From contig JAJDTM010000015.1 of NCBI GenBank assembly GCA_022827185.1, positions 62,001-126,000 of the forward strand: a stretch of 64,000 bases of DNA, given 5' to 3'. How positions within the stretch are numbered: the first letter of the stretch is position 1; the number at the start of each line of letters is the position of its first letter. The stretch is from Candidatus Poribacteria bacterium (lineage in GTDB: Bacteria; Poribacteria; WGA-4E; WGA-3G). The position numbers and the translations under genes are program-made. This document shows, piece by piece, positions 46,975 through 55,966 of this stretch. Below the pieces are notes generated by a model. The model saw only the letters and a program-made list of their open reading frames with translations, had not been told where the DNA came from and did no database searches.

Positions 46975-48174
46975 TCAATTCGAGCGTCTACTAATCTTGG
47001 TGTAGAGGTTATGGAGTTTCTCACCGATGCTCCGCCAGTCGTAATCCTGCTCGACGCGGGTGCGTCCGTTCTCGCCAACCCTACGGCGGAGTGATGCGTC
47101 TGTGAGGAGTCGGGTGACAGCACCGGCAAAGGGTGTAGGTGCGTCGGCGATAAAGATTTCCTCACCGTCTTTGAGGTCTAAGCCCTCTGCCCCAACTGAA
47201 GTAGAGACAATCGCTTTACCCATCGCCAAGGCTTCAAGGATTTTCAGGCGCGTGCCGCTCCCGATGCGTAACGGCACGACAAAGACCGTCGCCTCGGCGA
47301 AATAGGGTTTAATTTCTGGCACACGTCCGGTAACGACAACGCCTTCTCTCTCTGCCAACCTTTGCACACGTGCCGACGGATTGCCACCGACAATTGAGAA
47401 TTGGACATCCGGCACTTTGTCTTGAATGCTGGGTAAAACCTCATCAGCAAAGAAGGCGACTGCATCTTCATTCGGATACCAATCCATACTCCCAATATAG
47501 ATAAGGTGTGCCGGGGCTTCGGATGTGAAGTCGGGTTGGTAGTGCGTAACATCTACACCGTTAGGGATGATCTCAATAGTGTCTGCCGCGCAGTGTCTTT
47601 GAAAAACGGCGGCATCAATATCAGAGGTACACGTGACCGCGTCGAACTTCGGGCTTAGCACGCGTTCATAGCGTTGGAATGCGAGTTGCTGCGTCCAATA
47701 TGCGAACTTATAGAACGGGTTAGCCGTTTCACCACAGAGTCGCCGCCAGATTGCAGAATCGACGTTCTGCTGTGAAAGCACACTGGGTAGTTCCGTTTCC
47801 GTGCGAAACTGTGCCGTGTGGAACATCTCATAATGGACAAGATCGAAGTTTTCGGTCGCGACCAACTCTCTGAATTTCTGACGATAGGTGGATAGATCGT
47901 AGCGTGCGACAGTGATAGGTTGTCGTTTGAAGAAAGCGTTGACAAGTGTCCCGAACGATACGCGGGGAAGTGTCGGTGCGTTAGGAACGAGGTGAACTTG
48001 AATACCTAACTGCTGGAGTTCTGCGACCCCTTCTGCATCTGTCGGTTGTGTCTCCAGCGCGAGCAGCGTCACATCGCTTTTCGCTGCAATCTGTTTGAGG
48101 AGGTTAAAAACCCGAATGCGTCCGCCATCGGTGAGTGGAAACGGCACGGTAGGCGATAGGAAAAGGATTTTCAT
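46975..48174 (-). CDS. Glycosyltransferase family 4, TIGR03087-like paralogue
   Basis: 399 residues: M-K-I-L-F-L-S-P-T-V-P-F-P, G-G-R-I-R-V-F-N-L, then Y-I-G-S-M-D-W-Y-P-N-E-D-A and P-L-R-I-G-S-G-T-R-L-K-I-L-E-A-L-A-M-G-K. Same family as the gene at 20,752 and similar over its length. It is separate from the polysaccharide block and is followed by the LamG gene. Likely adds a sugar to a surface glycan. Confidence 0.9.
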   Translation of the reverse strand: MKILFLSPTVPFPLTDGGRIRVFNLLKQIAAKSDVTLLALETQPTDAEGVAELQQLGIQVHLVPNAPTLPRVSFGTLVNAFFKRQPITVARYDLSTYRQKFRELVATENFDLVHYEMFHTAQFRTETELPSVLSQQNVDSAIWRRLCGETANPFYKFAYWTQQLAFQRYERVLSPKFDAVTCTSDIDAAVFQRHCAADTIEIIPNGVDVTHYQPDFTSEAPAHLIYIGSMDWYPNEDAVAFFADEVLPSIQDKVPDVQFSIVGGNPSARVQRLAEREGVVVTGRVPEIKPYFAEATVFVVPLRIGSGTRLKILEALAMGKAIVSTSVGAEGLDLKDGEEIFIADAPTPFAGAVTRLLTDASLRRRVGENGRTRVEQDYDWRSIGEKLHNLYTKISRRSN

Positions 48175-48251
48175 ATTTCTAATGAGGGGAGTGCTAAAAG
48201 ATTTTGGCTACCTTTCAAAATTTGTTGGATAGCGACTTGGGTTCATACACA

Positions 48252-48338
48252 AGGCTTACGCAAAAAGCAGTAATTTCGGTATTTAAACCCCCTAAATCCC
48301 CTTATCAGGGGGACTTTGAGAGGAAATGCGTAAGTCCT
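48252..48338 (+). mobile_element. MITE-like element with CCCCCTAAATCCCC core
   Basis: 87 bp bounded by AGGCTTACGCA and TGCGTAAGTCCT, complementary ends. The interior is the CCCCCTAAATCCCC...GGGGGACTTT repeat (48,285-48,323). The ends match those of the 63,156 element, whose interior is unrelated. It encodes nothing. Confidence 0.75.
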
Positions 48339-48369
48339 AATACAAAAATCGGGTTGAAATAAAAAATTA

Positions 48370-48399
48370 TTGTATTTTATGCTTTTTTTTTGCTATAAT
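48370..48399 (+). promoter_or_regulatory. Sigma-70-like promoter for the envelope operon
   Basis: TTGTAT (48,370-48,375), 18 bases including an A/T-rich T run, and TATAAT (48,394-48,399). Transcription from about 48,406 would give a ~430-base leader before the gene at 48,833. Confidence 0.55.
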
Positions 48400-48401
48400 A
48401 C

Positions 48402-48477
48402 CTCTTGGCATCCGTAAATCCAATATGGAGTCTTCGGCAACAGTTGCAGCTGTCCCGAACTGCGGTACTGCCAAGAG
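48402..48477 (+). ncRNA. Foldable leader element upstream of envelope operon
   Basis: CTCTTGGCA (48,402-48,410) and TGCCAAGAG (48,469-48,477) are perfectly complementary over 9 bp and enclose 58 bases with a smaller hairpin ACAGT-tgca-GCTGT. It starts right at the predicted transcription start, as expected for a riboswitch-like leader or sRNA. No known class recognised. Confidence 0.35.
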
Positions 48478-48832
48478 TGAGTTGCCAGTGCTTGTTTAAG
48501 TATATCACATATCTGACTTGATGTGCTTGATATTTTAGGCAGCGTCGTAATTTTTACGTGTTTTTCTTCGGAGAATTATATATCCTTACGAATGGACGTT
48601 GGAGACGGATTGCCGGGATAGATCCCACTACCTCCAGTCTCCGTTCCACTGGCAATTGGGTATGCGTCTGAAAATACAACGTCCAAATTCCAAGATTTTT
48701 CAATTCACTGCCGATGGTGCATCTCTACTTTTCGGTTGCGTTCTACAGTCTGGTTTTGTAGGGGAAGTGCTGAGGATTAGCGGGTGAAAGGATTGATTTT
48801 TCGCCTTTCTATAGGAAGGTGGAAGCGTATTA

Positions 48833-51544
48833 ATGATATTTTCTAAGTGGAACGTCTTGTTCCTTTCGTTGGTGCTTGCGCTTTCTGTTCCAGCAGAATC
48901 GATACCTCAGAAGGAGCCACCACCTCCAGGATACCGGATTCATCGATCTATTCCGCCGCAGGGTGCTAAGACCCACGTAGTTGTTCCGGGGGGCAGGTTC
49001 CGCGCGGGTTGGCTCAAACGTTGGATCCACGGCAGCGACTACCGGGATCTCTGGACCACCCCAATCGAAGTTGCAGTCCTTGACCTTGACAGCGTGGGAG
49101 GTGGGCTGACGCCGCTTCGCACCGGAGGGTTCGGACAGTCCATATCCCTTCATTTTACAGGGGAGGATGGTCGCCGGTATACGGTTCGTTCTTTGGATAA
49201 GGATCCCACCAAACGGATATGGGAGGAACTCAAAGGCACGATTGCCGATGGATTCCTTCAGGACATGATTAGCGGGCTTCTGCCGACAGGGGCACTCGTG
49301 ATTGATCCGCTGATGGAAGCCACCGGTATCCTCCATTCCAAGCATACGCTTGTCGTTATTCCGGATGATCCGAGATTGAAGGAGTACCGCGACGGTTTTG
49401 CGGGTCTTATAGGGACACTGCAGGAGCACCCTTCCGAAGGACCGGACAATACGCCCGGCTTTGCTGGTTCTCAACAGATCAGTGGAACAGAGAAGCTGTG
49501 GGAGCATTTGGAAGAAACGCCTTGCAACCGCGTTGATGCCCGTGCCTTTCTAAAGGCGCGACTGATGGATTTTCTCATCAACGACAAGGACCGCCATTAC
49601 GGTCAGTGGAGATGGGCGCGGTTTCCCGATGGCGAGTGTTATACTTGGATTCCAATACCGGAGGATCGCGACCAGGCTTTTATTGATCTTGACGGACTCG
49701 CCATGGCGGTGGCGCGCAGAGGCATCCCCAAGTATATCATCGGATTCGACGATAAATATACAAATCTATTGGCTCTGACGTTTACGGGTTGGGAACTCGA
49801 TCGCGAGTTCCTTGTTGAACTTGATAAGGCAACATGGGACTCGGTAGTAACAGCGTTTTGTAAAGATCTACCCGACTCAGTCATCGTAGACGCAGTCCGG
49901 AAGCTTCCACAGCCGTATTACAAGATCGTCGGGGAAACGCTTGTTGCGGCACTCAAATCAAGGCGGGACGCGTTGCCTAAATTTGCCGACAGATACTATA
50001 AGTTGATTACCCGCTATGCTGAAATCAAGGCGACCGATCAGAACGAGTATGTCCAGTGTGAGCATACACCGAGCGGTGATTTGGTAGTCCGTATCGGTCT
50101 CATAGAAGGGCCCGATGGAGAAAAGAAGGCACCCTATTTCCAGAGGACGTTCCACCCTAAAGAATCCCGAGAAGTCCGAATATACCTCCGGGGCGGAGCT
50201 GACCGCGTAGAAATATCAGGCGCGAAGGGTCGTATTGCTGTTCGCATTGATGGTGGCGGTGGGGACGACACGTTCACAAACGCATCCGAGGCGGGTGCCT
50301 CAAAGACCCGGTTCTACGATTCTCGCGGGGAAAATCGGTTCGTCAAAGGCAAGGGCGCGAAAATCGATAAACACCGCTACGAGCGTCCTCCGGCACGAAT
50401 GACCCTTACTCAACGGTATGCACCGGACTGGGGCATGGAGGCGTATACGTTCCCGACCCTTACGGTAAATCCGGATCTGGGTGTGTTCGTGAGGATGCAC
50501 AACAACCGGCAGTATTTCGGTTATCGAAAAAACCCTTTCGCTTCGCGACATTCTTTCAACGTTGGGCTTGCTACTAACGGTCTCGAGCCTTTTGCCTCCT
50601 ATACTGGCAACTTTCGCCGTATACTGCACGCTCTTGATGGGAGAGTTCACTTCAAGTACTCCGGAATCCAATTGATCCGGTTTAACGGATTTGGGAACGA
50701 CACGCAGATTTCGGAATCGTCTTCCTACTATAAGGTAAAACAGAGTCATGTCGTTTTCGCACCGTCTCTCGATTTCCGAAAAAAAGAGCATGATGAAGCT
50801 GCACCGAGTAGTTCCACGGAACCGCTTCGCTCAGAATTGACTTTCCGCTTGGGGCCGATCATCAAGTATTCAAACACGTCCCCGGATGCCAACGCGGACA
50901 AATTCATCACTTCTCTGAATCCGCCGGTGTATGGTACGGGCTTCTTCGGTCAGATAGGCGCATCGGGTGAAATGATGTACGACACGCGTAACAATCCAGC
51001 GTACCCGACGCGTGGGTTCTTAGTCAAGGCTGCTGGAGCCGTCTACCCGGGCATCTGGGATGCAGCATCGGCTTTTGGCAGCATAGATGGAAGAGTACAC
51101 ACTTACATGACGGCTCCTATTCCAACTAAGCCGACGTTGGCTCTGCGGGTGGGTGGAAAGAAAGTATGGGGCACCTTTCCGTTCCACGAGAGTGCTTTTC
51201 TCGGTGGCTCCGGCTTTGCCGCTATCGGTCTATCCGATAGCCATTTACGCGGTTTCCGGAAAAACCGGTTTGCGGGAGACACCTCCCTCTATGGGAATGC
51301 CGAACTACGATGTGTTCTGCTCCCAATCAAGTTCTTGGTGCCGGGAGAGTTCGGCTTGTTCATTGCGGCTGGTGTCGGTCGGGTATTTTATGCCGAGGAT
51401 CCGAAGGCTGCTGACAAATGGCACAACAGTATCGGCGGCGGATTCTGGCTCTCTTTTCTCCAGCGAAAGCAGACCTTGAGCGTTGCGGTCATCAATGGCG
51501 ATGACTTGACGGGCGTGTACTTGCGCGCAGGTTTCATGTTTTAG
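48833..51544 (+). CDS. Kinase-like domain fused to Omp85/BamA-type outer-membrane barrel
   Basis: 903 residues with a signal peptide. Residues ~70-370 look like an atypical kinase fold (FAM20/CotH/PI-kinase-like): T-G-G-F-G-Q-S-I-S-L-H-F, a V-R-S-L-D-K-D strand, then catalytic-loop-like F-L-I-N-D-K-D-R-H-Y-G-Q-W (~245-257) and metal-site-like D-R-D-Q-A-F (~278-283). Residues ~400-500 are strand-rich. From ~530 the protein is a beta-barrel, ending Y-L-R-A-G-F-M-F with the aromatic terminus of outer-membrane proteins; D-T-R-N-N-P-A-Y-P-T-R-G resembles the Omp85 surface-antigen repeat. Periplasmic kinase activity coupled to a barrel is inference. ATG with GGAAGG upstream. Confidence 0.75.
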   Translation: MIFSKWNVLFLSLVLALSVPAESIPQKEPPPPGYRIHRSIPPQGAKTHVVVPGGRFRAGWLKRWIHGSDYRDLWTTPIEVAVLDLDSVGGGLTPLRTGGFGQSISLHFTGEDGRRYTVRSLDKDPTKRIWEELKGTIADGFLQDMISGLLPTGALVIDPLMEATGILHSKHTLVVIPDDPRLKEYRDGFAGLIGTLQEHPSEGPDNTPGFAGSQQISGTEKLWEHLEETPCNRVDARAFLKARLMDFLINDKDRHYGQWRWARFPDGECYTWIPIPEDRDQAFIDLDGLAMAVARRGIPKYIIGFDDKYTNLLALTFTGWELDREFLVELDKATWDSVVTAFCKDLPDSVIVDAVRKLPQPYYKIVGETLVAALKSRRDALPKFADRYYKLITRYAEIKATDQNEYVQCEHTPSGDLVVRIGLIEGPDGEKKAPYFQRTFHPKESREVRIYLRGGADRVEISGAKGRIAVRIDGGGGDDTFTNASEAGASKTRFYDSRGENRFVKGKGAKIDKHRYERPPARMTLTQRYAPDWGMEAYTFPTLTVNPDLGVFVRMHNNRQYFGYRKNPFASRHSFNVGLATNGLEPFASYTGNFRRILHALDGRVHFKYSGIQLIRFNGFGNDTQISESSSYYKVKQSHVVFAPSLDFRKKEHDEAAPSSSTEPLRSELTFRLGPIIKYSNTSPDANADKFITSLNPPVYGTGFFGQIGASGEMMYDTRNNPAYPTRGFLVKAAGAVYPGIWDAASAFGSIDGRVHTYMTAPIPTKPTLALRVGGKKVWGTFPFHESAFLGGSGFAAIGLSDSHLRGFRKNRFAGDTSLYGNAELRCVLLPIKFLVPGEFGLFIAAGVGRVFYAEDPKAADKWHNSIGGGFWLSFLQRKQTLSVAVINGDDLTGVYLRAGFMF

Positions 51545-51568
51545 CCAATCAAATAGGAGAGATATCGT

Positions 51569-52597
51569 ATGCTCAACAAGATATATGGCATACTCGACAA
51601 CATAATTATACGTCTCGTTGTTTACTATCTTGCATGGCTTTTGGCGCTCGGCGGGATATTTCATCTCTTCCCGCAAATTCTCATTTATGTCTCCCAAGAG
51701 CGTGAACGCTTCTTTGAAGGACAACAAGGTGGCACTGGCACTGATGTACCCATTACACTGGAGAAAGTCAAAGAGGGGGTTGCCACGATTTTTGAAGGAA
51801 ATATCAGAGAAGGCTTGATCTCGGTCACGCTTGGTGACCCGACACACACCATTCCGGTTATGCTCGCTCTGGCAATGGCTTTTTGGCTTACACTTCCGAT
51901 TACTTGGCTCTATCGTTGGACGCGACCGCGCAAGCAATACAGTCAATCCTTCGCACACACTTTGCTCGTTATACCTATTGCCATATCGTTGGTTGTTTTT
52001 TTGGTCAAGGATAGTGTTGCCCTTGCATTCAGTTTAGCGGGCATCGTGGCGGCTGTCCGTTTTCGTACCTCGCTCGAAGAACCGATGGATTCCGTATATA
52101 TGCTTATGGCTATCGGAATAGGGCTCGCGGCTGGGACCCAACTTTTTTTAGTGGCTTACCTTGCCTCGTTGGTTTTTGTCGTTATAACTCTGGGTGTGTG
52201 GAAAAGCAATTTTGGTGCGCAACCGGAAGTACTTTCTGGCTGGAGAATCGATAACTCTGGAAAATGGGGCCCAGCCCCTGGTGAAGAGGGCATTACCACT
52301 GAAAACCTTTATAATGCCCAGATAGAAGTGCACACGACAAATGTCAATGTAGCGAGAAAATCAACTGCGCAAATCCTTAAATCCAGTACCAAACGGTGGC
52401 AGGTAGCAAATGTGGTCGAAAACCTGGATGGAACTGCCATCGTTGTGTTTGATGTTTGGTTAAAAAAATCTGTCACTTTGCCTTCCTTTATACAGGATAT
52501 TGAAGAAAACGGAAGAGGGTGTATCAACGACGTAAAACTGAAGGGGCAAGAATCCGGGGAGGGTACAATCGCACATGCGGCAGAATCGCGGCAATAA
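51569..52597 (+). CDS. DUF4956 membrane protein
   Basis: 342 residues, four to five membrane spans. The block V-K-D-S-V-A-L-A-F-S-L-A-G-I-V-A-A-V-R-F-R-T and the following A-I-G-I-G-L-A-A-G is the DUF4956 hallmark. Its C-terminal ~120 residues are a soluble ferredoxin-like tail. The family tends to occur near polyphosphate (VTC) or CotH-type genes; here it follows the kinase-like barrel by 24 bases. Function unknown. Confidence 0.85.
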   Translation: MLNKIYGILDNIIIRLVVYYLAWLLALGGIFHLFPQILIYVSQERERFFEGQQGGTGTDVPITLEKVKEGVATIFEGNIREGLISVTLGDPTHTIPVMLALAMAFWLTLPITWLYRWTRPRKQYSQSFAHTLLVIPIAISLVVFLVKDSVALAFSLAGIVAAVRFRTSLEEPMDSVYMLMAIGIGLAAGTQLFLVAYLASLVFVVITLGVWKSNFGAQPEVLSGWRIDNSGKWGPAPGEEGITTENLYNAQIEVHTTNVNVARKSTAQILKSSTKRWQVANVVENLDGTAIVVFDVWLKKSVTLPSFIQDIEENGRGCINDVKLKGQESGEGTIAHAAESRQ

Positions 52598-53672
52598 ACT
52601 CTTGTTAGGCTTCCTTGTTTTTAGCCTTCTTATCCTTTTCGTGTCTATGATTTATAGACAGGATCCATCAACAGGTTTGGGTCAGGAGAAAGTCGCTAAA
52701 GAAAATCTATCAACAGATTTGCGTGAGGAGAAAGTCAGTAAAGAAAATCCATCAGCAGGCTTGAGCGAAGAAAAAGTCAGTAAAGAAAATCCATCAGCAG
52801 GCTTGGGTAAAAATTTGTTAAGTATGGATCCAGACACTATGATTGACCACTTTTTGAGGGACACGAAGGCGGTATCACAGCGGAAAATATCTCTCGAAAA
52901 CTATGACCTGAAAGCAGAGACCGCGACGCATTGGAAGCTGCCCGGACGTCTCGAGGAGATTTCTGGCTTAGCCATGACGCTTGACAATCACCTCATGGCT
53001 CACAATGATGAAAAGGCGGTTATTCATGAAATAGATTATCAGAATGGGGTCATCATAAAAGCCTTCCAACTGGCGGATATGAAGAACCCAGTCAACGATG
53101 ACTTTGAGGGTATTGCGACAGTTAACGATCAGGTCTATCTAGTCACAAGTTCAGGACGCATATACGAGGGGAGTAGGGGAGCTGCGGGAGCGTCTGTCCT
53201 TTATAATATCTATGCGACCGGCATCGGTAGAGATTACGAAATAGAGGGTTTAGCGTACGACGCGAGCCAGCGGGTACTCTTACTGATGTGCAAAGGTGCT
53301 CGTAGAGCAGATCTGAAAGCACAATTGGTTCTATATCGTTGGTCACTTGACAAGAAACAACTCATCGAAGATGCACATATAGTCATACCTGTCATTGAAT
53401 TCACCCGTCATATTAAGGGGAAAGAATTTCAGCCTTCTGGCATCGAACGACACCCAGTGTCAGGAAATTACTTTGTCGTCGCTGCGCGTCAGAAGGCGAT
53501 CGCGGAGATTACGCCAAGGGGTCAAGTCGTTGCAGCGAGGGAATTTCCTACGCAGTGGCATCGTCAGCCTGAAGGTATCACCTTCGCTGCGGATGGCACA
53601 CTCATAATTGCAGATGAAGGATCGGGTAAAAAAGCGAGACTGACCCTGTATCCGGTTTCAGAAAATCGGTAA
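52575..53672 (+). CDS. Membrane-anchored SdiA-regulated-like beta-propeller protein
   Basis: 365 residues. An N-terminal anchor (residues 8-23) is followed by three to four copies of a 14-residue unit of the type E-K-V-S-K-E-N-P-S-A-G-L, then a six-bladed propeller (~115-365) with L-E-E-I-S-G-L-A, N-D-D-F-E-G-I-A, Y-E-I-E-G-L-A-Y, Q-P-S-G-I-E-R-H-P and R-Q-P-E-G-I-T-F, the SdiA-regulated/phytase-like pattern. The start overlaps the DUF4956 gene by 23 bases, implying coupled translation and a shared envelope function. Confidence 0.75.
   Translation: MRQNRGNKLLLGFLVFSLLILFVSMIYRQDPSTGLGQEKVAKENLSTDLREEKVSKENPSAGLSEEKVSKENPSAGLGKNLLSMDPDTMIDHFLRDTKAVSQRKISLENYDLKAETATHWKLPGRLEEISGLAMTLDNHLMAHNDEKAVIHEIDYQNGVIIKAFQLADMKNPVNDDFEGIATVNDQVYLVTSSGRIYEGSRGAAGASVLYNIYATGIGRDYEIEGLAYDASQRVLLLMCKGARRADLKAQLVLYRWSLDKKQLIEDAHIVIPVIEFTRHIKGKEFQPSGIERHPVSGNYFVVAARQKAIAEITPRGQVVAAREFPTQWHRQPEGITFAADGTLIIADEGSGKKARLTLYPVSENR
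52665..52810 (+). repeat. 42-bp tandem repeat in the propeller-protein linker
   Basis: Three to four in-frame copies of a 42-bp unit, the last two almost identical (GTCAGTAAAGAAAATCC occurs repeatedly), encode the 14-residue linker repeats between membrane anchor and propeller. Copy number could vary. Confidence 0.8.
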
Positions 53673-53696
53673 TAGCAGCGCAAGTGGCTATCTGTA

Positions 53697-54749
53697 TTAG
53701 TTTTCAGTGACCGCTGCCTCATCAATGACGATCTCTTGCTTGGTAGAATTGATACGCACCTTCATACCCATCGGAATGACGAACATTGGGTCTGTGTGCC
53801 CGAAGTCCATATTGGTGACAATGGGCATGTCGTTTAATCCATATTCCTCGCGGACCGTTTTACAGAGTGCATCGTCGTACTCATGGAAAGTATTAGGATC
53901 AACACCGCCGCCCGGTCGTCCGAGCAGGATGCTGCTGAGTCCTTCAAGAATGCCCATCGCCGCAAGGCATCTGACAAACCTTGTTAGAAACGAAGGGGGT
54001 GGTGCCTCCTCGGAGGTCTCTAAGAACAGGACAGCCCCTTGAAGATCGGCAGCCGCGGGGAAATAATCAGTCCCTCGGAGCCAGTCCAGCACCTCAACAC
54101 AGCCCCCGAAAAGTTGCCCTTCAACGACCCCGTCGTTCTGATGAAATTTCCAATCGGTACAAGGATTCAGTTTTCGACGAATTGACTGATTTTCGGGGTT
54201 CTCCCACGGGAGATGTTCAACTGTCCATCCTGCTCGATTCGGTTCAACAACACCAACCGGTTCTGGGGAAAAGAGCGTGCGCCGCACAGCATCCACCATG
54301 TATGGAAACATTCCACCGTTTTCGGCAAATCCTGCCATAAACGAGGGACCGTAGAACGAAACGATCCCCGCTTTAAAGCAGGCCGCGTGCGATATGGTAG
54401 TATCCGAAAAACCCATGAAAACCTTCGGGTTGTTCCGAATCAGATCCAAATCAAGATATGGCAGCGTGCGGATTGAATCTTCGCCACCGATTGTCGAGAT
54501 AATCCCGTCAATCGTTTTATCGACAAAAGCTGCCATCAAATCGTCGGCACGCGCTTTGGGGTTTCTCGCAAGCCAGTCTGCATCACGTAAAGCGTGTTCC
54601 GTTTCGATAACTGTTACGCCGAATGCTGCTTCAAATTGCTGTTTGCCGATCTCGTAACGGTATGGCATTGTGCCGGGCCCGCCCCAAGAGAGCGAAATCG
54701 CTGCGATACGGCTACCGGGACGCAGCATCTGGGGTTTCATTTTCTTCAT
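53697..54749 (-). CDS. S66-family peptidase (LD-carboxypeptidase/MccF-like)
   Basis: 350 residues. P-G-S-R-I-A-A-I-S, I-I-S-T-I-G-G-E-D-S, the nucleophile elbow M-G-F-S-D-T-T and G-Q-L-F-G-G-C identify the S66 fold, and I-G-G-E-D-S points to the MccF-like branch, which cleaves microcin C-type peptidyl-nucleotides or murein peptides. No signal peptide, so cytoplasmic. GGGAGG lies upstream. Its start overlaps the end of the next upstream gene by 38 bases. Confidence 0.88.
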   Translation of the reverse strand: MKKMKPQMLRPGSRIAAISLSWGGPGTMPYRYEIGKQQFEAAFGVTVIETEHALRDADWLARNPKARADDLMAAFVDKTIDGIISTIGGEDSIRTLPYLDLDLIRNNPKVFMGFSDTTISHAACFKAGIVSFYGPSFMAGFAENGGMFPYMVDAVRRTLFSPEPVGVVEPNRAGWTVEHLPWENPENQSIRRKLNPCTDWKFHQNDGVVEGQLFGGCVEVLDWLRGTDYFPAAADLQGAVLFLETSEEAPPPSFLTRFVRCLAAMGILEGLSSILLGRPGGGVDPNTFHEYDDALCKTVREEYGLNDMPIVTNMDFGHTDPMFVIPMGMKVRINSTKQEIVIDEAAVTEN

Positions 54750-55815
54750 TAGACCTCCCGACTTTCGCTTTTACTTTGTCAATTAATGTAAGCAATCGTC
54801 TTTTGGCTAACTGGCGTGAGCTGAGTATCGGTGGCGGCGGTTGAAAAATGGTGCCGCGATTACTTTGCACCCAGCCTATTATCTCGTCACTGGCTCTGAT
54901 GCGAAGCCATCCGCTGTCAAGATCAAGATAGACCTTTAATCGATCGTTCTCGTTTCGGATGTTATATTCCAGAGATTGATCTTTTAGGTTCCAACTCACA
55001 CCATCTTCACCTGTTGATACTTGTACACGTCGTGACAACGGTATCTTCAGTTTCTCAAATTCTTGAATCAATTCCGGCGACAATTTACCTGCAGCGAGAG
55101 GGGTCTGTGATGCTAAACCTACTTCAAACAGAAATGTTAGAATCTCAGGTTTTGATTGCTGGTAGACGATGAGTTTTTCATTGCCGTTTGTGATGCTATA
55201 GGTCTGCTTCCGTTTTGCATCTTTAATAAACCATCGTTTGTTTTTCTGTTCAGTCGAGATTTCCAGATCTGCAGAGAGTTCAATTTTGTTTGTGTCAAAT
55301 GTGTCCTTGAGATCGGGCAGATAGATATCAATCTGGTTCCCTGTTCTCGTGACTGTATACCCGGCACCGGAGACCTCTCTGAGCAACCACTCCTCGCCAC
55401 TTACCAAAACTTCAAGGACGGATGCACTTGGACGGAAGCGCGTACTTTCTGTCAAATTGGCGAACATCTTTTGCCAATCGGTTGCTGTTTTCAATGCCTT
55501 ATCCAAATCTGCCCCTTTCAATCTGGCACGGTGCGTCAACGCCGCGCTAAACAGATGCTCGCGTTCCAATATACTGCTATTGAGGTTGCTGATATACTGA
55601 CGATCCAGACTGAAACGATAAACATCTGTGGTATAGGCAAGCGGTTTTGAATTAACTGTGGGTCTGCCGCGCACTGCTGTCCGCGTATGCACTTGAAATT
55701 TAGGGGTCTTCGTCTGCTCAACCGATGGTGCTTGAAGGATATAAACACCGATACCGAAACCGATAGCGAGGATAACGATGATACCGAATGTGAGGCTTTT
55801 CAAAAATGCTTTCAT
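54712..55815 (-). CDS. Membrane-anchored protein, SH3b-like C-terminus
   Basis: 367 residues with an N-terminal anchor (residues 10-28). The rest is predicted periplasmic and strand-rich. Near the C-terminus, S-G-W-L-R-I-R-A-S-D-E-I-I-G-W-V-Q resembles a bacterial SH3 domain, which binds cell-wall peptides. Overlap with the S66 peptidase gene suggests a shared wall-related role, but the family is not recognised. Confidence 0.6.
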   Translation of the reverse strand: MKAFLKSLTFGIIVILAIGFGIGVYILQAPSVEQTKTPKFQVHTRTAVRGRPTVNSKPLAYTTDVYRFSLDRQYISNLNSSILEREHLFSAALTHRARLKGADLDKALKTATDWQKMFANLTESTRFRPSASVLEVLVSGEEWLLREVSGAGYTVTRTGNQIDIYLPDLKDTFDTNKIELSADLEISTEQKNKRWFIKDAKRKQTYSITNGNEKLIVYQQSKPEILTFLFEVGLASQTPLAAGKLSPELIQEFEKLKIPLSRRVQVSTGEDGVSWNLKDQSLEYNIRNENDRLKVYLDLDSGWLRIRASDEIIGWVQSNRGTIFQPPPPILSSRQLAKRRLLTLIDKVKAKVGRSNEENETPDAASR

Positions 55816-55966
55816 GTTTTTTGTCCTATTGTCGAGCGGTGGGTCTTAACTTTTCTTTTTAAACGGGAATTCGTAAAAATCAGTTGACTTTAAGTTGGCA
55901 AAAGTTCAAAATAAATGAACAGATGAAGCGTTCAATTTTACTATATTCTCTACGATTTGGAAAAAT

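Larger units (their letters stand above)
48175..48832. other. 650-base spacer: MITE, promoter, long leader
   Basis: Holds the MITE-like element, the promoter and the foldable element listed separately. Between 48,478 and 48,832 there is no credible gene; GGAGAC (48,601) and GTCTCC (48,637) with GCC/GGC near them may form another stem close to the start codon. Confidence 0.5.

Noticed and set aside
46975..48174. PEP-CTERM/exosortase system suggested by two TIGR03087-like transferases
   Set aside because: No exosortase gene and no P-E-P plus membrane-span C-termini are present; the shared tails here are of another kind.
48830..49507. 225-codon minus-strand frame
   Set aside because: Antisense to the signal-peptide and kinase-like part of the 48,833 gene; no ribosome site or recognisable domain.
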